Assembly: GCF_041222825.1 (NCBI RefSeq)
Contig: NZ_CP139482.1
Location: forward strand, 2,263,001 to 2,327,000
Reading direction: 5' to 3'
From: Candidatus Thalassolituus haligoni
GTDB lineage: Bacteria > Pseudomonadota > Gammaproteobacteria > Pseudomonadales > Oceanobacteraceae
DNA length: 64,000 bases
This document shows, in pieces, positions 18,069 to 26,890 of the stretch. The first letter of the stretch is position 1; each line of letters starts with the position of its first letter. The notes under the pieces are model-generated. The model was not told the DNA's origin and searched no databases. It saw nothing but the letters and a program-made list of their open reading frames with translations. The translations under genes were made by a program, and so were the position numbers.

Positions 18069-20537
18069 TCAAGGTTGCCGCCAAGGGGGTAACCAGGCAT
18101 CCCGAACAGCCGTCACGCGCCCGCGCTGATCCATAGAGATTGCGCCACTATCAATGGTGGATAGCCAGTCCATTCCCAAGTGTTCAAGGCGGGTAATAAC
18201 GACGGGGGACGGATGCCGGTAGCGATTGTTAAATCCTGCCGAAATCCACACCTGCTGTGGATCCACCTGTTGCAAAAACACCTCCGATGAGCTGCTGGCA
18301 CTGCCATGATGGGACGCAACCAGCACGTCCGAGCGCAACTCAGCGCCATAACGATCGACCAGGGTTTGCTCAGCCGTGCGGGAAATATCGCCTGGCACAA
18401 GGATTCGATGCCCAAACCACTCAAGTTGCATCACACAGGAGGCATCATTGTCATTCTCATGAAGACGCTCAGACGTCCGCAGAAACCGCCATCGAACCGG
18501 TAACACCGCAGTGTGATCATCGGTCAAATTGCGCCATCGATCGTCATTATGACAGCTGCGCACGGCGGCTGTTGGCCACCGCACAGCCGTATCCCGGATC
18601 AATGACCGATAAGCCTCTGGCGGTTGCCCCAGCCAGATCCGGGCGGCGGCACCGGAAAAGCCACTGACATGATGCGTCGATTGCTGCAACCAGACTTCCA
18701 GCCCACCGGCATGATCAATATCGCTATGACTGAGAATCAAGTCGGTTACCTGAGGATTACCCAGCCGCCGCAAGGACGGCAATAGCATAAATTCTGTGGC
18801 ACTAAAATCGGGCCCGAATGCCGGGCCAAGGTCATACACCAGCGCCCGCCCGCCAACACTGGCAACCAGACTCTGGCCTTGGCCGACATCCAGCAAGCGC
18901 AACTGTGGCGCTACCGGGGCGTGCCAGCTTGCGGGGGAAAACACCACAGCCAGAGCCGCCAGCATCACAAGAAAAGACACCCCGGGCCGCAATCCCAGAT
19001 ACACCAGCGGTAGCAACAGAATAAAAGTGATCAGCAAGGTATCAGGCAGCGCTGTAACCACTGGCAAGGGCCAATCGAGAGCCATCTCCAGCCCCTGCCA
19101 CCAGAAACGATCCAGCTGTTCAATCCATTCGATCGCCCACTCTGCAGGCCAAATCAGCACCAGAAAAGCCAACGGCAATAACGTCAGACCCAGCAGCGGA
19201 ATGGCAACGGCATTACACAACAGATGTACCAGTCCAACTGCCTGCCCCCACCACAACATCAGTGGCAGCAGCGCACAAAACACCAGCCATTGCGGCAACC
19301 AGACGCCTTGCCGCCAGCTCACACGGCGCCCGCCCAGAAACAACAGCAAAGCGGCCACCGCCATCATGGAAAAGCCAAATCCGGCGGCGGTAAACATCAG
19401 CGGGTTAACCAGCAGTACAATCAGAAAGGCATAGGACAGTGCAGCCACCGGCGCCAGACGACGCCTGAGCCCCAGCACAATCAATACCACCAATAACATG
19501 ATCCAGGCGCGCTGCAAGGCAATGCCAGCGCCTGCCAATACCGCATAAACCAGACACATCCCGGCGATCAACAACCCGCTTCCCCACAAACGCCAACGGG
19601 CGTTGATTTCATACGCCGGTGCCAGCAAGCGCACGACCAGTCCAACCAACACGCCACATACACCGGCAACCAGCCCCAGATGCAAGCCGCTCACCACCAA
19701 CAGGTGCAGGGTTCCGGTATCCCGCGCCAACTGCCAGTGGCGGGGCAAAAAGGCATCCTGAACCCCAAATACCAGACCCGACACCCAGCGTCTAACGGCT
19801 TCAGAGGGGATTTGCTGTAATTGTGTCAACCAGCGCTGGCGCAGATTCAACAGCAAAGACTCGCTGACCAGAGGATGTGGCTCTTTCAGCTCACCCTCAG
19901 CTGGAATAACAGCGCGAATATAGCCACGGGCATCCACGCCTTGACGCAGCATCCAGGCTTCATAATCAAACGGCAAGGCATTGGCAAAAGCGCGGATCGC
20001 CCGTAACCGGACACGCACCTGAAGTGCCTCCCCGACTCGCAGCTCAGGCTCGCCCTGATAATAACCAAGCACCAGACGCCGCAAGGGTGGCAAGGCCTGC
20101 CCCTCCGGCAAGTCAGCAACCGACAACACTTGCACCACATCAACGGTCACTTTTTGATAGATATTTGGTTGTGCTGGCTTGCTTGATGAGCCGGATGCTG
20201 GCGAGCTGTCGCCCTCGCGAGCAACAATACGCAAAACCAGCTCGACATCAGTACCATCCAGACTGGCTGACAAGCGGTGCTGCAATTGGAAGGACAGCCA
20301 GATCTGGCCATATAGGCTGGCGATCAACAACGCCGACACGACAGCCAAAACCCGGACATTGTTGAGAATACGGCAAGCTGCGCCCGCTAACGAAACATCC
20401 GACGGAGCCAGACAAATACGGCATAACTGCCGCCCGACAAGTAGCATGATCCACAGAGCCAGTAAAAAACACCCGCTCCCAGGAACCAGAACTCCCAGTA
20501 TCACGCCCGCGCCCGCTGCCACACACAGATGTTGCAT
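18069..20537 (-). CDS. comEC: DNA internalization channel ComEC/Rec2
   Basis: ComEC carries single-stranded DNA across the inner membrane during natural transformation. ATG 20537 has AGGGAG in front and gives 822 residues; an upstream TTG is less likely. The N-terminal DUF4131 region spans about 20-190, the polytopic Competence domain 215-500, and a C-terminal metallo-beta-lactamase-like domain carries SHSDIDHAGG near 602-611. The gene seems intact, so the organism may be transformable, although pilus genes are not in view. It is divergent from the DUF2062 gene with 57 nt between starts and lies upstream of exbB, as in Pseudomonas. Confidence 0.93.
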   Translation of the reverse strand: MQHLCVAAGAGVILGVLVPGSGCFLLALWIMLLVGRQLCRICLAPSDVSLAGAACRILNNVRVLAVVSALLIASLYGQIWLSFQLQHRLSASLDGTDVELVLRIVAREGDSSPASGSSSKPAQPNIYQKVTVDVVQVLSVADLPEGQALPPLRRLVLGYYQGEPELRVGEALQVRVRLRAIRAFANALPFDYEAWMLRQGVDARGYIRAVIPAEGELKEPHPLVSESLLLNLRQRWLTQLQQIPSEAVRRWVSGLVFGVQDAFLPRHWQLARDTGTLHLLVVSGLHLGLVAGVCGVLVGLVVRLLAPAYEINARWRLWGSGLLIAGMCLVYAVLAGAGIALQRAWIMLLVVLIVLGLRRRLAPVAALSYAFLIVLLVNPLMFTAAGFGFSMMAVAALLLFLGGRRVSWRQGVWLPQWLVFCALLPLMLWWGQAVGLVHLLCNAVAIPLLGLTLLPLAFLVLIWPAEWAIEWIEQLDRFWWQGLEMALDWPLPVVTALPDTLLITFILLLPLVYLGLRPGVSFLVMLAALAVVFSPASWHAPVAPQLRLLDVGQGQSLVASVGGRALVYDLGPAFGPDFSATEFMLLPSLRRLGNPQVTDLILSHSDIDHAGGLEVWLQQSTHHVSGFSGAAARIWLGQPPEAYRSLIRDTAVRWPTAAVRSCHNDDRWRNLTDDHTAVLPVRWRFLRTSERLHENDNDASCVMQLEWFGHRILVPGDISRTAEQTLVDRYGAELRSDVLVASHHGSASSSSEVFLQQVDPQQVWISAGFNNRYRHPSPVVITRLEHLGMDWLSTIDSGAISMDQRGRVTAVRDAWLPPWRQP

Positions 20538-20594
20538 TGCCACTCCCTGGCAGAATCGGCATAATCGCCGCGCATTCAAGCAACGGCGGCTCTC

Positions 20595-21218
20595 ATGCCA
20601 AAGAAATTTTTCAAGCGTATTTTCCCGACACCGGAACAGGTTCAGGCCAACAAGTCCCTGCAGTTCCTGTCACCGTTATTTGCCAAGACCAACCTGTGGC
20701 ACCTGAATCGTCGCTCCGTCGCCAGAGCGTTTTTGGTTGGGCTATTTGCGGCATTCCTGCCGTTGCCATTTCAAATGGGTATAGCCGCACTGATCGCATT
20801 TTACGCCAACGCCAACGTCCCGATCTCGGTTGGCTTGGTCTGGATCAGTAACCCGGTGACCATTCCACCGCTGTTTTACGCCACCTACTTGCTCGGAACC
20901 TGGATGCTCAGCACCCCGACGCGAGAATTTCATATCGAATTGTCGTTAAACTGGGTACTGACCGAACTCGCCCAGGTCTGGGAGCCATTGGTGGTCGGTT
21001 CACTCACGACCGGTATTGTACTGGGAGTTATCGGCTATTTTATTGTCGATTGGAGCTGGCGCAAGCACGTCTGGGACAACTGGAAAAAACGCGCGGCCCG
21101 AGTCCCGAAAGCCGTCAAGGAAGCGGTGACAGGTCATCACGACACTGCCACCCCTCCCGCCAGCAACACACACAACAGTGTTACCGACACCAACGAAGAA
21201 ATCGACAACAAGCCCTGA
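20595..21218 (+). CDS. DUF2062 family membrane protein
   Basis: A 207-residue inner-membrane protein of the DUF2062 family. The N-terminal MPKKFFKRIFPTPEQV, the RRSVARAFLVGLFAAFLP helix and the WISNPVTIPPLFY motif are diagnostic. Three or four transmembrane segments are predicted by eye (about 41-75, 80-105, 130-155). The polar C-terminal 50 residues are variable. The molecular role is unknown. In Pseudomonas the homologue also lies beside comEC and the lol genes. Confidence 0.85.
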   Translation: MPKKFFKRIFPTPEQVQANKSLQFLSPLFAKTNLWHLNRRSVARAFLVGLFAAFLPLPFQMGIAALIAFYANANVPISVGLVWISNPVTIPPLFYATYLLGTWMLSTPTREFHIELSLNWVLTELAQVWEPLVVGSLTTGIVLGVIGYFIVDWSWRKHVWDNWKKRAARVPKAVKEAVTGHHDTATPPASNTHNSVTDTNEEIDNKP

Positions 21219-21257
21219 ACCGGCAAAGAGCGAACAAGGAGAGAGTTGGTAGTGGTG

Positions 21258-21971
21258 TCAGGCCGACGCCACCACGGCATCCACCTCGACAGGCACCAGT
21301 GTTTGCCCTTTGAGCCGCAAACAGCGATTCATGCGCCGCGCCAGTGATTCATCATGAGTCACCAGTACAAAAGCAGTATCTACCTGTTCGATCAGCTCCA
21401 GCATCACCGCCTCAACCTGAGCAGCGGTTTGCTGATCGAGATTACCGGTTGGCTCATCCATCAACACCAGCCGTGGCCGATTGACGATTGCTCGGGCAAT
21501 AGCGGTACGCTGTCGTTCGCCACCCGACAATTCGGACGGTTTGTGATCACGCCGCGATGCCATCCCCAGACGTTCCAGGCATTCTAATGCACGCTGCTCG
21601 GCCAAGGGCGTCGCAATCCCGGCCAGCAATTGTGGCAGCATCACGTTTTCCAGCGCAGAAAACTCCGGCAGCAAATGGTGAAACTGGTAAACAAAACCAA
21701 TACTCTGGTTACGCAAACGGGTGCGCGCCGCTTCTCCCAGCGCATGAACATCTTCACCGGCCAGCAGTACCTGTCCTTCATCCAGCGAATCCAGCCCGCC
21801 CAGCACATTCAGCAAGGTGGTTTTTCCGGAACCAGACGAACCAACAATCGCCAGCGTCTCGCCAGCCGCCAGTTCTATATCCACGTCTTTCCAGACAGTG
21901 ACCGACTGTGGGCCACTGGTGTAGGTTTTACGTAATCCCCTGGCAATCAGAACCGCAACCGAATTATTCAT
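21258..21971 (-). CDS. lolD: Lipoprotein-releasing ABC transporter ATPase
   Basis: LolD powers release of outer-membrane lipoproteins from the inner membrane to LolA. Walker A GSSGSGKT is at 44-51, the LolD-typical [20 protein letters not shown] follows, then LSGGE at 148-152 and Walker [13 protein letters not shown]. Length 237 is normal. It overlaps the permease gene upstream by 8 nt, and the permease is the only Lol membrane gene in the neighbourhood. Confidence 0.94.
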   Translation of the reverse strand: MNNSVAVLIARGLRKTYTSGPQSVTVWKDVDIELAAGETLAIVGSSGSGKTTLLNVLGGLDSLDEGQVLLAGEDVHALGEAARTRLRNQSIGFVYQFHHLLPEFSALENVMLPQLLAGIATPLAEQRALECLERLGMASRRDHKPSELSGGERQRTAIARAIVNRPRLVLMDEPTGNLDQQTAAQVEAVMLELIEQVDTAFVLVTHDESLARRMNRCLRLKGQTLVPVEVDAVVASA

Positions 21972-23214
21972 AACGCAGAGCCTCCGCAGGCTGTACTCGA
22001 GAAGCGCGCCAGGATGGATAAAGTGTGGCGAGAAAACTCAACAACAAGGACGCCGACATGATCACCGCCACATCACTCAACAACAATTGTGATGGCAGGT
22101 AGGAAATAAAATAGACATCGGAACTGAGAATCTGAAAACCGAACAGCTTCTCCGCCCAGGCCACCAGATCCGAAATCGTCAAGGCAGCAATCACACCCAA
22201 CACCGTACCCAGCACCACCCCGACGATTCCGATCGACAACCCCTGCACCATAAAAATCGCCATAATCGTACGGGGTTTGGCACCCATAGTGCGCAGTATG
22301 GCAATATCTGCCTGTTTGTCGGTGACCACCATCACCAGGGTAGAAATAATATTAAAGGCCGCCACCGCAACAATCATCAGCAGTAACAAACCAATCATGG
22401 TTTTTTCCATACGGATGGCAGAAAACAGATTGCCCTGGGTACGAGTCCAGTCACTGCCGGAATACAAGCCGTCGAGTTTATTCACCAGCTGCCAGATCAA
22501 TGTCGGTGCCTCAAACAGATTAGTGAACTTGATGCGTAACGACTCGGCTTCACCGTTCAGGCGGCCCAACTTGGCCGCATCCTGCAAATGAATCACCGCC
22601 AGATTGGAATCCAGTTCGGCACCGACGGAAAAAATACCCACCACCGTCAGCCGCCGTACACGGGGAATAACACCCGCCGGGCTGAGGGTTGCCTCTGGCA
22701 GCATCAGCGTCAGCTTGTCACCCACCACCACATTCAGGCTGCGTGCCAACAAATCACCCAGCAGCACACCGTACTCACCGGGTAACAGATCGGTTATCGA
22801 ACCTTCTGTCATATGTTCAGGAAGAATAGAGACCCGTGCTTCCGCTTCGGGTGCCACCCCCGTCACAATCACTCCCCTGACACGACCGTTCGCCCCCATC
22901 ATGCCTTGCAGTCGTGTCAGCGGCGCACTGGCTTCTACACCGGGAAACTGATCCACCCGTGCGGCCAGCTCTTGCCAGTCCTGAATGCCACCGGCCTGAT
23001 ACAACACACCGTGTGGCACCATCCCGAGAATGCGCTGGCGCAACTCCCGATCAAATCCGTTCATCACCGACAACACCAGAATCAGCACCGCCACCCCCAG
23101 AGTCATGCCCACCATGGAGGATGCTGATATAAACGAAATAAAGTGATTGCGGCGCTTGGCCGACAGATAACGCAGACCAATTCCCAGCGGCAAACTGCCC
23201 GGAGACAACGACAT
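21964..23214 (-). CDS. lolC: Lipoprotein-releasing permease (LolC/LolE family)
   Basis: Inner-membrane permease that works with LolD. Four transmembrane helices are expected and visible: about 27-50, 272-298, 320-345 and 378-400, around a large periplasmic domain. The family start RYLSAKRRNHFISFIS and the internal DKQADIAILRTMGA motif are clear. 416 residues is typical. Only one permease gene accompanies lolD, unlike the lolC-lolD-lolE set of E. coli and Pseudomonas. It may therefore be a homodimer-forming LolF type; whether a second copy exists elsewhere cannot be seen. Confidence 0.88.
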   Translation of the reverse strand: MSLSPGSLPLGIGLRYLSAKRRNHFISFISASSMVGMTLGVAVLILVLSVMNGFDRELRQRILGMVPHGVLYQAGGIQDWQELAARVDQFPGVEASAPLTRLQGMMGANGRVRGVIVTGVAPEAEARVSILPEHMTEGSITDLLPGEYGVLLGDLLARSLNVVVGDKLTLMLPEATLSPAGVIPRVRRLTVVGIFSVGAELDSNLAVIHLQDAAKLGRLNGEAESLRIKFTNLFEAPTLIWQLVNKLDGLYSGSDWTRTQGNLFSAIRMEKTMIGLLLLMIVAVAAFNIISTLVMVVTDKQADIAILRTMGAKPRTIMAIFMVQGLSIGIVGVVLGTVLGVIAALTISDLVAWAEKLFGFQILSSDVYFISYLPSQLLLSDVAVIMSASLLLSFLATLYPSWRASRVQPAEALRYE

Positions 23215-23429
23215 AATTAACCCGTTCCTGTAATCCGAAAGACATCTGATGGCACTCCAGCCACTCAGGGAGGCGCAAGTTTGCCCGAGAGCGACGACAA
23301 AGGCGAATCTCGCCCTGTACCCGGCGGCAAAAGTTGCGATAATCGCGCCATTGAGAACCTGCCCCCTGGCCAGAGTTCAGCACATTCGTTTGCCGCCAGC
23401 AGCGGCAGCAGCATCGAGAGAGCCCGTCA

Positions 23430-24452
23430 TTGAAGAAACGCATGCCCGCCGAATGGGAACCGCAAACTGCCGTACAACTCACCTGGCCGACCAGAACCAG
23501 TGACTGGGCACCCTTTTTACCTCGTATCGAGCCGGTCTTTCACGCCCTGGTTTCCTGCATCAGCCAGCATCAGCGAGTCATCATCAGTTGCGGCTCTGAT
23601 CAGGATGCCAGTCGTCTGCGGCATCTCTACCAGAATCATGCCCAGGTAGCCATTTTTCGCGCCGACAACAACGACACCTGGGCACGCGACCATGGCCCGA
23701 TCAGTGTGTATCGCAACGGCCAGCTGACGCTGGTGGACTTTCTGTTTAATGGCTGGGGTGGCAAATACAGTCATGACAAAGACAACCAGATCAGTGCGAC
23801 ACTGCAGCAATTGGGTGCCTATGGCGACACCCAATTACATGCTGGTAGCTGGATTCTGGAAGGTGGCAGCCTCGAAACCGATGGTCGTGGCACCTTGCTG
23901 ACCACCGAAAACTGCCTGCTGAACCCGAATCGTAACCCCACCCTGACCAAAGGCATGATCGAAGCACGACTGGCCGAAGATCTCGGCATTGACCGGGTAT
24001 TGTGGCTCAAGCACGGCCATCTGCAAGGCGACGACACCGACGCTCATATTGATACCCTGGCGCGCTTTTGTTCACCAACCAGCATTGCTTACTGCAAGGC
24101 TCGCCAGTCCGATGACCACTACCCATCCCTGCATGCCATGGAGCAGGAATTACACACCTTGCGCCAGCGTAATGGCCAGCCCTATCAGCTGATTCCACTG
24201 CCGCTGCCCAGTCCGATTCTGAGCAGTGACGGCGAACGCCTGCCCGCCACCTATGCCAACTTTCTGATCATCAATCAGGCCATATTGTTACCGATCTACG
24301 GGGTTGCCGAAGATGCCATCGCTGTCGAGCGCATCATGCAGGCCTTCCCCAGCCACTGGGTTCACCCGATCAACTGCCGCCCCGTCGTCGAGCAGTACGG
24401 TTCCCTGCACTGCTTAACCATGCAAATTCATCAGGAGACCAGCCATGTCTGA
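23430..24452 (+). CDS. aguA: Agmatine deiminase family protein
   Basis: Hydrolyses agmatine to N-carbamoylputrescine and ammonia, the first step of the AguA-AguB putrescine route. Family features are MPAEWEPQTAVQLTWP at the N-terminus, RDHGP at 86-90, the GSWILEGGS segment near 140-148 and the catalytic Cys328 in GSLHCLTMQ. Length 340 fits the shorter bacterial peptidylarginine-deiminase-type enzymes. The start may be TTG 23430 or ATG 23442; neither has a strong ribosome site. It overlaps the amidase gene by 8 nt, which confirms the pathway. Confidence 0.9.
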   Translation: MKKRMPAEWEPQTAVQLTWPTRTSDWAPFLPRIEPVFHALVSCISQHQRVIISCGSDQDASRLRHLYQNHAQVAIFRADNNDTWARDHGPISVYRNGQLTLVDFLFNGWGGKYSHDKDNQISATLQQLGAYGDTQLHAGSWILEGGSLETDGRGTLLTTENCLLNPNRNPTLTKGMIEARLAEDLGIDRVLWLKHGHLQGDDTDAHIDTLARFCSPTSIAYCKARQSDDHYPSLHAMEQELHTLRQRNGQPYQLIPLPLPSPILSSDGERLPATYANFLIINQAILLPIYGVAEDAIAVERIMQAFPSHWVHPINCRPVVEQYGSLHCLTMQIHQETSHV

Positions 24453-25347
24453 CTCAACCCAGTTACAAGTCGCTGCTATCCAACAAGCCTGGCATGGCAG
24501 CCAGGCCGCCACACTGGATCGTACCGAGCAATTGATTCGGGATGCCGCGGCCCAACACGCCCGACTGGTGTGCCTGCAAGAGCTGCATGCCGGGCCGTAT
24601 TTTTGCCAGCATCAGGACGCTGGTGTCTTTGATCTGGCAGAAGCCATCGACGGACCCACCGCACAACGCCTGGGAGCACTGGCCGCTGAACTGAAGCTGG
24701 TGATCGTCGGTTCCATTTTTGAACGCCGTGCCAAGGGCGTTTACCACAATACCGCGCTGGTATTCGATGGCTCGGCTGAACTGGCCGGTTTTTACCGCAA
24801 AATGCACATCCCGGACGACCCCGGCTTCTACGAGAAATATTATTTCACCCCTGGCGATGCGGATGAGCCAGGTTTTCATCCGATTGAAACGTCTATCGGT
24901 AAACTGGGGGTACTGGTGTGCTGGGATCAGTGGTATCCGGAAGCCGCCCGTCTGATGGCGCTGGCAGATGCCGACATCCTGATCTATCCGACCGCCATCG
25001 GTTGGGAACCCCAAGAACAGGCGGATGAGAACGAACGTCAGACCGACGCCTGGATCACCGTTCAACGGGGTCATGCCGTGGCCAACAACCTGCCGGTTAT
25101 TGCCATCAACCGTATTGGCCACGAAGCAGACCCGACCGGCGTCACTGACGGCATTCTGTTTTGGGGTAACAGTTTTATTTGTGGCGGCCAGGGTGAATTC
25201 CTGGCCCAGGCAGACCGCACCACCGAACAAGTGCTGATGGCCAGCATCGACATGGGCCGTACTGAACAACTCAGACGCATCTGGCCCTACTTTCGCGATC
25301 GCCGGGTAGATGCCTACGGCGACCTGACCAGACGTTATCGACGCTGA
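24445..25347 (+). CDS. aguB: N-carbamoylputrescine amidase
   Basis: Nitrilase-superfamily amidase that turns N-carbamoylputrescine into putrescine, CO2 and ammonia. The Glu-Lys-Cys triad is visible as Glu46 (CLQELHAG), Lys119 (YRKMHIPDD) and Cys159 (VLVCWDQWYPEAAR). The extended GFYEKYYFTPGD motif is characteristic of AguB. 300 residues is close to the family length. Its position directly after aguA makes a complete agmatine-to-putrescine module; arginine decarboxylase is not in the window. Confidence 0.93.
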   Translation: MSDSTQLQVAAIQQAWHGSQAATLDRTEQLIRDAAAQHARLVCLQELHAGPYFCQHQDAGVFDLAEAIDGPTAQRLGALAAELKLVIVGSIFERRAKGVYHNTALVFDGSAELAGFYRKMHIPDDPGFYEKYYFTPGDADEPGFHPIETSIGKLGVLVCWDQWYPEAARLMALADADILIYPTAIGWEPQEQADENERQTDAWITVQRGHAVANNLPVIAINRIGHEADPTGVTDGILFWGNSFICGGQGEFLAQADRTTEQVLMASIDMGRTEQLRRIWPYFRDRRVDAYGDLTRRYRR

Positions 25348-25419
25348 CCAATCGCGACTTGCTTGCGGGCAGCGTTCCAGGCTTTATCACTTACGCTGTC
25401 CCGGCAAGGAGTCGACGTT

Positions 25420-26034
25420 ATGACTTTTCAGAACAAGACCTACCGCTTTGCACCCAACAGCCTGTCTTCATACCTGCAGCGCATCCTGCTATTAATGATC
25501 CTGCCCGTTACCCTGCAGGCAGACCCTGCCCTCACCGAGGCCCAGTTGTGGCAACAATTACAGCAACCCGGCCACTTTCTGATGATGCGCTCTGCCCGTG
25601 CTCCCGGATTTGGTGACCCGGCCAACTTTGACCTGACCGATTGCACCACCCAGAGAAATTTATCCGACGATGGCGAAAAACACGCCAGCCGCATCGGCGA
25701 CGCCCTACGCCAGCACGGCATCAACAGTGCGCAACTGTTCGTCAGTCAGTGGTGCCGCACGCAAGACACCGCACGACTGTTAATGCTGGGGGCAATCAAC
25801 ACACTGGCCGCACTCGACAAACTCCCTCATGGCCAGGATAGTCACCGCCCACAACAAGAAGCGCTCGACCGCTGGATCAGTAGCCAGACATTTCCCACGC
25901 CCACCATGCTAATCACCCACCAGGCGAACATCACCGCCAAAACCGGGGTACATACCCGTTCCGGTGATCTGGTCGTGCTCGAAAAAGAGGCTGCTGGCAA
26001 CGTTACCGTGCTGGGGACATTACACATCGATTAA
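25420..26034 (+). CDS. Histidine-phosphatase-fold protein lacking the catalytic His
   Basis: From ATG 25420, with AAGGAG 8 nt upstream, the protein has 204 residues and an N-terminal hydrophobic stretch (about 21-33, then LQA) that looks like a signal peptide. The body follows the histidine phosphatase superfamily: a GDPANFDLTDCTTQRNLSDD segment, SQWCRTQDTARLL, and the second-half LITHQANITAKTG. At the place where the family has the catalytic Arg-His, this protein has Arg-Ser (LMMRSARAPG): the nucleophile is replaced. Other landmarks are kept, so loss of catalysis with kept fold is likely. A related gene follows after 152 nt. Function unknown. Confidence 0.8.
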   Translation: MTFQNKTYRFAPNSLSSYLQRILLLMILPVTLQADPALTEAQLWQQLQQPGHFLMMRSARAPGFGDPANFDLTDCTTQRNLSDDGEKHASRIGDALRQHGINSAQLFVSQWCRTQDTARLLMLGAINTLAALDKLPHGQDSHRPQQEALDRWISSQTFPTPTMLITHQANITAKTGVHTRSGDLVVLEKEAAGNVTVLGTLHID

Positions 26035-26082
26035 ACCCGGCCTTGCCACACTTAATTGGCCATGCGACAGGTACACCGGATT

Positions 26083-26139
26083 GGCGATGACGTCACCTGC
26101 GTTTCGCTTGCGTCTAAAAAGTCGGGTGACGTCATCGCC
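26083..26139. repeat. 15-bp inverted repeat, each arm containing TGACGTCA
   Basis: Left arm GGCGATGACGTCACC (26083-26097) and right arm GGTGACGTCATCGCC (26125-26139) are exact complements around a 27-nt spacer. Each arm has the 8-bp palindrome TGACGTCA at its centre, so the element could be a double operator or a strong RNA hairpin. No U tract follows, which argues against a terminator. It lies between the two phosphatase-fold genes. Confidence 0.8.
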
Positions 26140-26186
26140 GCATCCGCATAAAGTAGGCGCACTGTCCGAGCAACGAAAAATCCGCC

Positions 26187-26855
26187 ATGTCCAGAAATGC
26201 CCGCCCACATCCGTTTCTTTTTCTTTTTACCTATCAATTGCGAGTTGTTGTCCTGCTGGCGCTGACACTGCTGGCCGGGATCGCTCAGGGTGCATCCGCA
26301 AAAAAAGACGCCAAACCGCTGGATGACTATGAACAGCGCATCGCCGATCAGGCGTTATGGAAAGAATTGAGACAAAACCCCGGATACGTATTACTGATTC
26401 CGGCCGCAGAAGCGCATGGTGATCAACGCCCTGCCAGCCCGGACACTGCCAAGTGTTATCAGCGTTTTAACCTGACCGATCATGGTGCAACGGTAGCCCG
26501 CCATTTTTACAACTCACTGCGGCGCCACGATATCCGCAAGGCACTTACCTACTCCAGCCAGTGGTGCCCGGCACTGGAAACCGCCACGCGACTGGGGCTG
26601 GGTTATGTGCATGAAATGGCGCTACTGAACGACTTGCCAGCCGACTCCGAGACGGCCCGCAAGCTGCAAATCATGCAACTCAAAAGCTGGGCCAACGATC
26701 TGCAATACAACCACAAGAATCTGTTGGTGCTGGTAGCCCACACCAGCATCATGGCGGCACTCAGTGGCAACACCCCGGAGCCGCAACATATGCAGGTGAT
26801 GAAATACAACACCCGCGACAAACTGATCTACGTTGGCAGCGTGCCTCTGGACTGA
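26187..26855 (+). CDS. Second histidine-phosphatase-like protein, catalytic motif lost
   Basis: A 222-residue protein with a good signal peptide (basic start, hydrophobic LRVVVLLALTLLAG, cleavage near ASA-KK at 37-38), hence periplasmic or exported. It aligns by eye with the preceding gene: FNLTDHGATVARHFY corresponds to QRNLSDDGEKHASRI, SSQWCPALETATRLGLG to SQWCRTQDTARLLMLG, and LVLVAHTSIMAALSGN to the LITHQANI segment. Where the catalytic Arg-His should be, it reads IPAAEAHGD, so both residues are gone. It is probably a diverged duplicate. Function unknown; a binding or regulatory role is possible but unsupported. Confidence 0.72.
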   Translation: MSRNARPHPFLFLFTYQLRVVVLLALTLLAGIAQGASAKKDAKPLDDYEQRIADQALWKELRQNPGYVLLIPAAEAHGDQRPASPDTAKCYQRFNLTDHGATVARHFYNSLRRHDIRKALTYSSQWCPALETATRLGLGYVHEMALLNDLPADSETARKLQIMQLKSWANDLQYNHKNLLVLVAHTSIMAALSGNTPEPQHMQVMKYNTRDKLIYVGSVPLD

Positions 26856-26890
26856 CCCTTGGGACTGTATTTTTGACCTGACAACACCAA

